A program made the translations under genes and the position numbers. A model generated the notes under the pieces. It was not told the DNA's origin. It searched no databases and saw only the letters and a program-made list of their open reading frames with translations. From NCBI GenBank assembly GCA_964458125.1, contig CAYWHE010000062.1, forward strand, positions 1 to 19,377: DNA of 19,377 nucleotides. The letters run 5' to 3'. Origin of the DNA: CAYWHE01 sp964458125 (lineage in GTDB: Bacteria; Bacteroidota; Bacteroidia; AKYH767-A; OLB10). Position 1 is the first letter of the stretch. Each line of letters begins with the position of its first letter. Of the stretch, positions 16,145 to 19,377 are shown piece by piece.

Positions 16145-16230
16145 CATACACCGTGTATGGTCCCATGACCCGATCAGCACGTGACAAATACCATTTGTCG
16201 CCGGTCATAAAAACCGGAGGACGACCGGTT
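16145..16230. repeat. Three inverted repeats in a 170-base spacer
   Basis: The spacer upstream of the PKD gene holds CATACAC-C-GTGTATG (16145-16159), GACAAA/TTTGTC (16183-16199) and AACCGG/CCGGTT (16212-16230). On the minus strand the last one runs into five T and may be a weak terminator for the gene ending at 16290. The first is 26 bases upstream of the PKD start codon and could be an operator or a leader hairpin. Confidence 0.45.
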
Positions 16231-16289
16231 GCGGAATTACCATAAGATGGCGGTTGCCAGACAATCTGCACACGTGCCACCCGATCAGG

Positions 16290-17618
16290 TTACTGGGCCA
16301 CCATCTTGGTGGTTATCTTTTCTCCATCAACCGTCAGGGTACAGAAATAAATTCCGGGTGAGAAATGACCGGTTTCCACCTCGAGTATATATTTTCCGGG
16401 GTTCAGCTGATTTTGTGTTTTCTTAAACATATTCCCTCCCCTGATATCCACGATTTCAACGGTTGCTTCGTTTGCGGAATTTGTTAACTGGTAAGATACG
16501 GTGGTGTGACCGGTGAAGGGATTGGGCTGGTTTTGCAGGAGCGCAAAATTTTCCACCGGATTTTCATGGACCGTTGTACCCAGGGGAGGGGAAGTTACTT
16601 TATAGGAAATCAGGTGATGCTCAAAGGCATAATCAACGGTATAGGCCCAGGAAGGAATAAACAATCCGTTCCAGGTTCCTGCGGTGTTATAGCGCACATC
16701 CTGGGGAATAATAAAGGAGCAGTTGTAATCACAATCCGCCGATAGCATATCGCAATCCTGATAGGTGGGATAGGTGCCGGCGCCAAATTCTTCATAGGAA
16801 GTAAAGAAAAAGGCATTGTGCTGGTAATCGATGGAATCACCGAGGGCGTAGGTATAGCCGGGTTTAAACTGGATATCGATACCGAGTAATTTGTCGGCAG
16901 GCACTACAAACGGAGCAGGAACGGCAAACTGTATTTCCCGGAAATAAGATATGGCTGTATCAGCATCGGTCAGCGGAACCTTGAACTTATATACACCGCC
17001 TGCATTGATGGTATTGGAAAAAGCATAATATTTCAATCCCCGGAAGGATAACGTATCCGTATTGTAATTGGCAGCCGTGGCGCCGGTAAAGTAATATCCG
17101 GGCATATTGGCTGCAATGTTATTGGTCAGTAAGGTAATGATGAGGGTATCCGTCACATTTTCCGTACGGGTATAGGAATAAAGCATACCTATGGAGTCCA
17201 CGCTGTAAGTGGTGGTGGCATCCCAGGTGACGCCATCAATCAGGTTAAAAACGGAAGACTTCACATCTAAGATATCCCCGAGGTGATGAATCCAGACGGG
17301 TGCAAAATTCCCGGCGCCAAATTCTCCGTAACACAGGGAATCCGGAAAAAGGTAATTCGAATTGAGCTGGGCCGGCCCCACGCTTCCAGGGCCTCCTCCA
17401 TTCAGCTGATCGATGCTGCTCGCATAACTCAGCCAGAATTCATCCACCAGTGCGTTTTTAGACTGCTGAACGTTTTTTCCGGAGGAAAATGACTTCAGGT
17501 CAAATGGAGGGTGAAAAGCGGGTACATTCCGGGTTGCAGGGAACGGGAGTCCGGCCCGTTGTGCCGTTACATTTAACGCTGCTGCAACGAATACTAAAAC
17601 AAGTAATGGTTTTTTCAT
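16290..17618 (-). CDS. Secreted protein of unknown function with T9SS sorting domain
   Basis: The 442-residue protein starts with a signal peptide (MKKPLLVLVFVAAALNVTAQ). The central part, about 45-340, is beta-rich and aromatic (FGAGNFAPVWIHHLGDILDV, YYFTGATAANYNTDTLSFRG, YQHNAFFFTSYEEFGAG) with a small cysteine cluster CDMLSADCDYNC near residue 288. I do not recognise a named domain. The type A T9SS sorting domain occupies about 360-442, with FALLQNQPNPFTGHTTVSYQL and an ending in KITTKMVAQ. Its first half resembles the sorting domain of the S74-chaperone protein. The upstream spacer of more than 500 bases implies its own promoter, and the 170-base spacer downstream may hold a weak terminator. 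Probably surface-attached or released; function unknown. Confidence 0.88.
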   Translation of the reverse strand: MKKPLLVLVFVAAALNVTAQRAGLPFPATRNVPAFHPPFDLKSFSSGKNVQQSKNALVDEFWLSYASSIDQLNGGGPGSVGPAQLNSNYLFPDSLCYGEFGAGNFAPVWIHHLGDILDVKSSVFNLIDGVTWDATTTYSVDSIGMLYSYTRTENVTDTLIITLLTNNIAANMPGYYFTGATAANYNTDTLSFRGLKYYAFSNTINAGGVYKFKVPLTDADTAISYFREIQFAVPAPFVVPADKLLGIDIQFKPGYTYALGDSIDYQHNAFFFTSYEEFGAGTYPTYQDCDMLSADCDYNCSFIIPQDVRYNTAGTWNGLFIPSWAYTVDYAFEHHLISYKVTSPPLGTTVHENPVENFALLQNQPNPFTGHTTVSYQLTNSANEATVEIVDIRGGNMFKKTQNQLNPGKYILEVETGHFSPGIYFCTLTVDGEKITTKMVAQ

Positions 17619-18129
17619 AGCGGTTGAATTTGGTTTTTTCAGTATAAAAATAATGCCCGTGCCAATACGGTGGTGTGACTCTGTCCGCAGGCTTCAGAGA
17701 GACTGGAATTGGAATATTGTAACAGGCTGTTCATGGGTCATTGAATCGGACCGGTGAAACGCTAAAGGTATCCCTGGCCTGAATGCATATTCCATACATC
17801 CTACACAAAAATAATAAAAAAAGATTACAATGATCCTATTCGCAAAATACCGGCATTAAAATTTAACTTTTAATATCCTTTATTTTTCCGGCCAGGTATG
17901 CTCCATAGCTGAAGAATAATCCTGAAAATCCATACCATTGCTGCCTTTACGGGGACTTGAATGGAGCTGGTCTGAATCATCCGGCCGGTTTGCGATGATT
18001 GCAAACAAGGCAGGCCAGCGGCAACTGATCCGGTTCCAATCAATCCTTTATAGGAAACTTCTGATGAAGACAAGTGGCATGGTGAGCAAAGCCCGCCGGA
18101 GTAAGGGGCTTTCAGCCTTGTCATTTGTT
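17619..18129. other. 511-base intergenic region
   Basis: No convincing gene is seen; an 84-codon minus-strand frame (18124-17870) lacks gene-like features. Small inverted repeats lie at 17855-17874 (ATTAAAA/TTTTAAT), 17988-18006 (GTTTGC/GCAAAC) and 18088-18112 (AAAGCCC/GGGCTTT). The last lies 18 bases past the phosphoesterase stop and may form a 3' hairpin, but no T-run follows it on the minus strand. The promoter of the 16290-17618 gene should lie here but could not be pinned down. Confidence 0.55.
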
Positions 18130-19377
18130 TTATCTGGCAATAAGCACCTTCCTGTTCAGAACCTGGTTACCCGTTTTCATGCGGACAAAAAACAGTCCGC
18201 TTCCGGCTTGTGAAGCGGCAAATGGAATGTCGGCTCTGTAAAATCCCTTATCATGATAGGTTCTTGAAATTCCAAGTAAAGGAACCCGTTCTCCCAACAG
18301 GTTGAAGAGGTCAAATTCAGGTTCGGCTCCCGTTTCCAGGAAGTACCGAAGGGAAATGGCGTTGTCCTCTGCCAGGTAGACGACTTCCAGCTCATTGTGG
18401 CTTTCCGGTTCCTGCAGTTGAGGTCCGGTTTTGGTGATTGTGATCTGGTCGGCCACCACACCGGTTGAGGTCAGGTATTTCATTGACAGGTTGTTTCCGT
18501 TTACATCCAGGACCAGCGAACAATTGCTGGTGTTGTTGTTAAAGTACATGCAGGGCATGGGATAACCGTTCTGCGTGGTCCCGGGATTTTGTCCCGAGGT
18601 TCCGCAAACCGCATAAATGGTTCCGTCAAAGGGGGCAGATTTTGAAAATGTATGCGTTGCCGCACTCACCTTCATAGAGGATGTAAACGTATTGGCCAAT
18701 CCGAAATGTCCCTTGATCAGATAGCTTCTTTCATTGACATGGGAATGTCCGCAAAGCACCAGGTCCACATGGTAACTTTCGAGAAGAGGAACAATGTTGG
18801 TGCGCATGTCGACCAGTTCGGTTTCCGTATCGCTGTCGTGCGAACCCTTGGTATAAGGCGTGTGATGAAAATAAACGATGGTCCAGGGTTGTGTATTGGC
18901 CGCCAGGTCAGTTTGCAGCCAGGCATACATCGGACTGCCTGGCGTATTCAGCGAACCATAGCTGTCCAGCGCGATAAAATGGATGTTGGCATAATGAAAG
19001 GAATAGTACTTGGGAGAATTGGAAGGAACACCACCGCCTTCGCCCGCTGCAAAAACCGAAAAATTACTGAAATACGGAAACGCCGTTCCCATCACCGAAG
19101 CGCTTTGATAGCCTGCATTTCCGTAATCATGATTGCCGATAGCCGGATGCAGGGGAAACCGTTTTAACTGAACCGGGTACTTGTTGAATACATTGGCCTG
19201 GTATTCAGCATCCGTACCCGTGTTGTAGGCATTATCTCCAAGCCATAACCACAGGTTGGTGGAACCGGCGCCTGCATAATTCATATAAGCATTGCGGACA
19301 TTATCCTGTGATGCGCTTCCGTTTCCGAAATCGCCGGTGGCCCAGATCCGCACCGGAATGGTGCTGCCCGCAACCGG
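18130..19377 (-). CDS. Purple acid phosphatase-like metallophosphoesterase with T9SS sorting domain, 5' cut
   Basis: The frame is open from the right edge of the window, so the N-terminus and any signal peptide are missing; 415 residues are seen. All metallophosphoesterase motifs are present in order: GDFGNG, GDNAYN, GNHDY, FHHTPY and GHSHVNERSY. The GDNAY and GNHDY forms, with Tyr after each metal motif, fit the purple acid phosphatase branch with a two-metal centre. The catalytic domain ends about 265 residues into the visible part. A short beta domain and a T9SS-type C-terminus follow (FDLFNLLGERVPLLG, SGLFFVRMKTGNQVLNRKVLIAR). It probably hydrolyses phosphomonoesters at the cell surface or outside the cell; the substrate is unknown. 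Confidence 0.93.
   Translation of the reverse strand, partial: PVAGSTIPVRIWATGDFGNGSASQDNVRNAYMNYAGAGSTNLWLWLGDNAYNTGTDAEYQANVFNKYPVQLKRFPLHPAIGNHDYGNAGYQSASVMGTAFPYFSNFSVFAAGEGGGVPSNSPKYYSFHYANIHFIALDSYGSLNTPGSPMYAWLQTDLAANTQPWTIVYFHHTPYTKGSHDSDTETELVDMRTNIVPLLESYHVDLVLCGHSHVNERSYLIKGHFGLANTFTSSMKVSAATHTFSKSAPFDGTIYAVCGTSGQNPGTTQNGYPMPCMYFNNNTSNCSLVLDVNGNNLSMKYLTSTGVVADQITITKTGPQLQEPESHNELEVVYLAEDNAISLRYFLETGAEPEFDLFNLLGERVPLLGISRTYHDKGFYRADIPFAASQAGSGLFFVRMKTGNQVLNRKVLIAR

Noticed and set aside
17870..18124. 84-codon minus-strand frame in the spacer before the phosphoesterase gene
   Set aside because: Composition is unlike the real genes and there is no ribosome binding site or family resemblance; treated as intergenic.

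Overview
The window looks like chromosomal DNA of an aerobic Bacteroidota bacterium, probably of the Chitinophagales or a relative. The grounds are five proteins with C-terminal type IX secretion (T9SS) sorting domains, Bacteroidota-type secreted proteins (PKD, kelch, 'QNQPNPF' tails), a DUF6249-like membrane protein beside an ECF sigma factor, and weak Shine-Dalgarno signals. There is no phage, transposon, CRISPR array, rRNA or tRNA that I can recognise.

Left part (1-3904). A minus-strand gene is cut by the left edge. Next come three minus-strand genes read in the order 3-hydroxyanthranilate 3,4-dioxygenase (2950-2423), ACMS decarboxylase (2257-1250) and a thioredoxin-like DUF1223 protein (1253-468), closed by an intrinsic terminator at 313-362. 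The first two enzymes carry out consecutive steps of tryptophan/kynurenine breakdown: ring opening to ACMS, then its decarboxylation, which steers carbon away from quinolinate/NAD. A divergent SDR-family gene (3116-3904) has a degenerate active site.

Middle (4011-10360). A large exported M16 zinc protease is convergent with a regulatory pair, an ECF sigma factor and a small two-TM protein that may be its membrane partner. Both stop codons at that junction lie in one perfect inverted repeat. Divergent from the sigma gene is a small DUF6249-like membrane protein. The intergenic gap holds two mirrored ECF-type promoter sequences, TTTTGTAACC-N16-CGTC towards the sigma gene and TTTTGTAACC-N16-CATC towards the membrane gene, which suggests autoregulation and a shared regulon. 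A 538-residue protein of unknown function with a GNAT-like core follows on the minus strand, then an intrinsic terminator.

Right part (10361-19377). Five minus-strand genes for T9SS cargo follow one another: an S74-chaperone (tail-fibre-like) protein, a kelch/PKD protein, a PKD protein sharing a duplicated module with it, a secreted protein of unknown function, and a purple-acid-phosphatase-like metallophosphoesterase cut by the right edge. Spacers of 103 to 667 bases suggest mostly separate transcription.

No clearly new multi-gene system stands out. The best leads are the mirrored ECF promoter pair, the S74 protein whose self-cleavage would remove its own sorting signal, the degenerate SDR beside the kynurenine genes, and the orphan GNAT-like protein.
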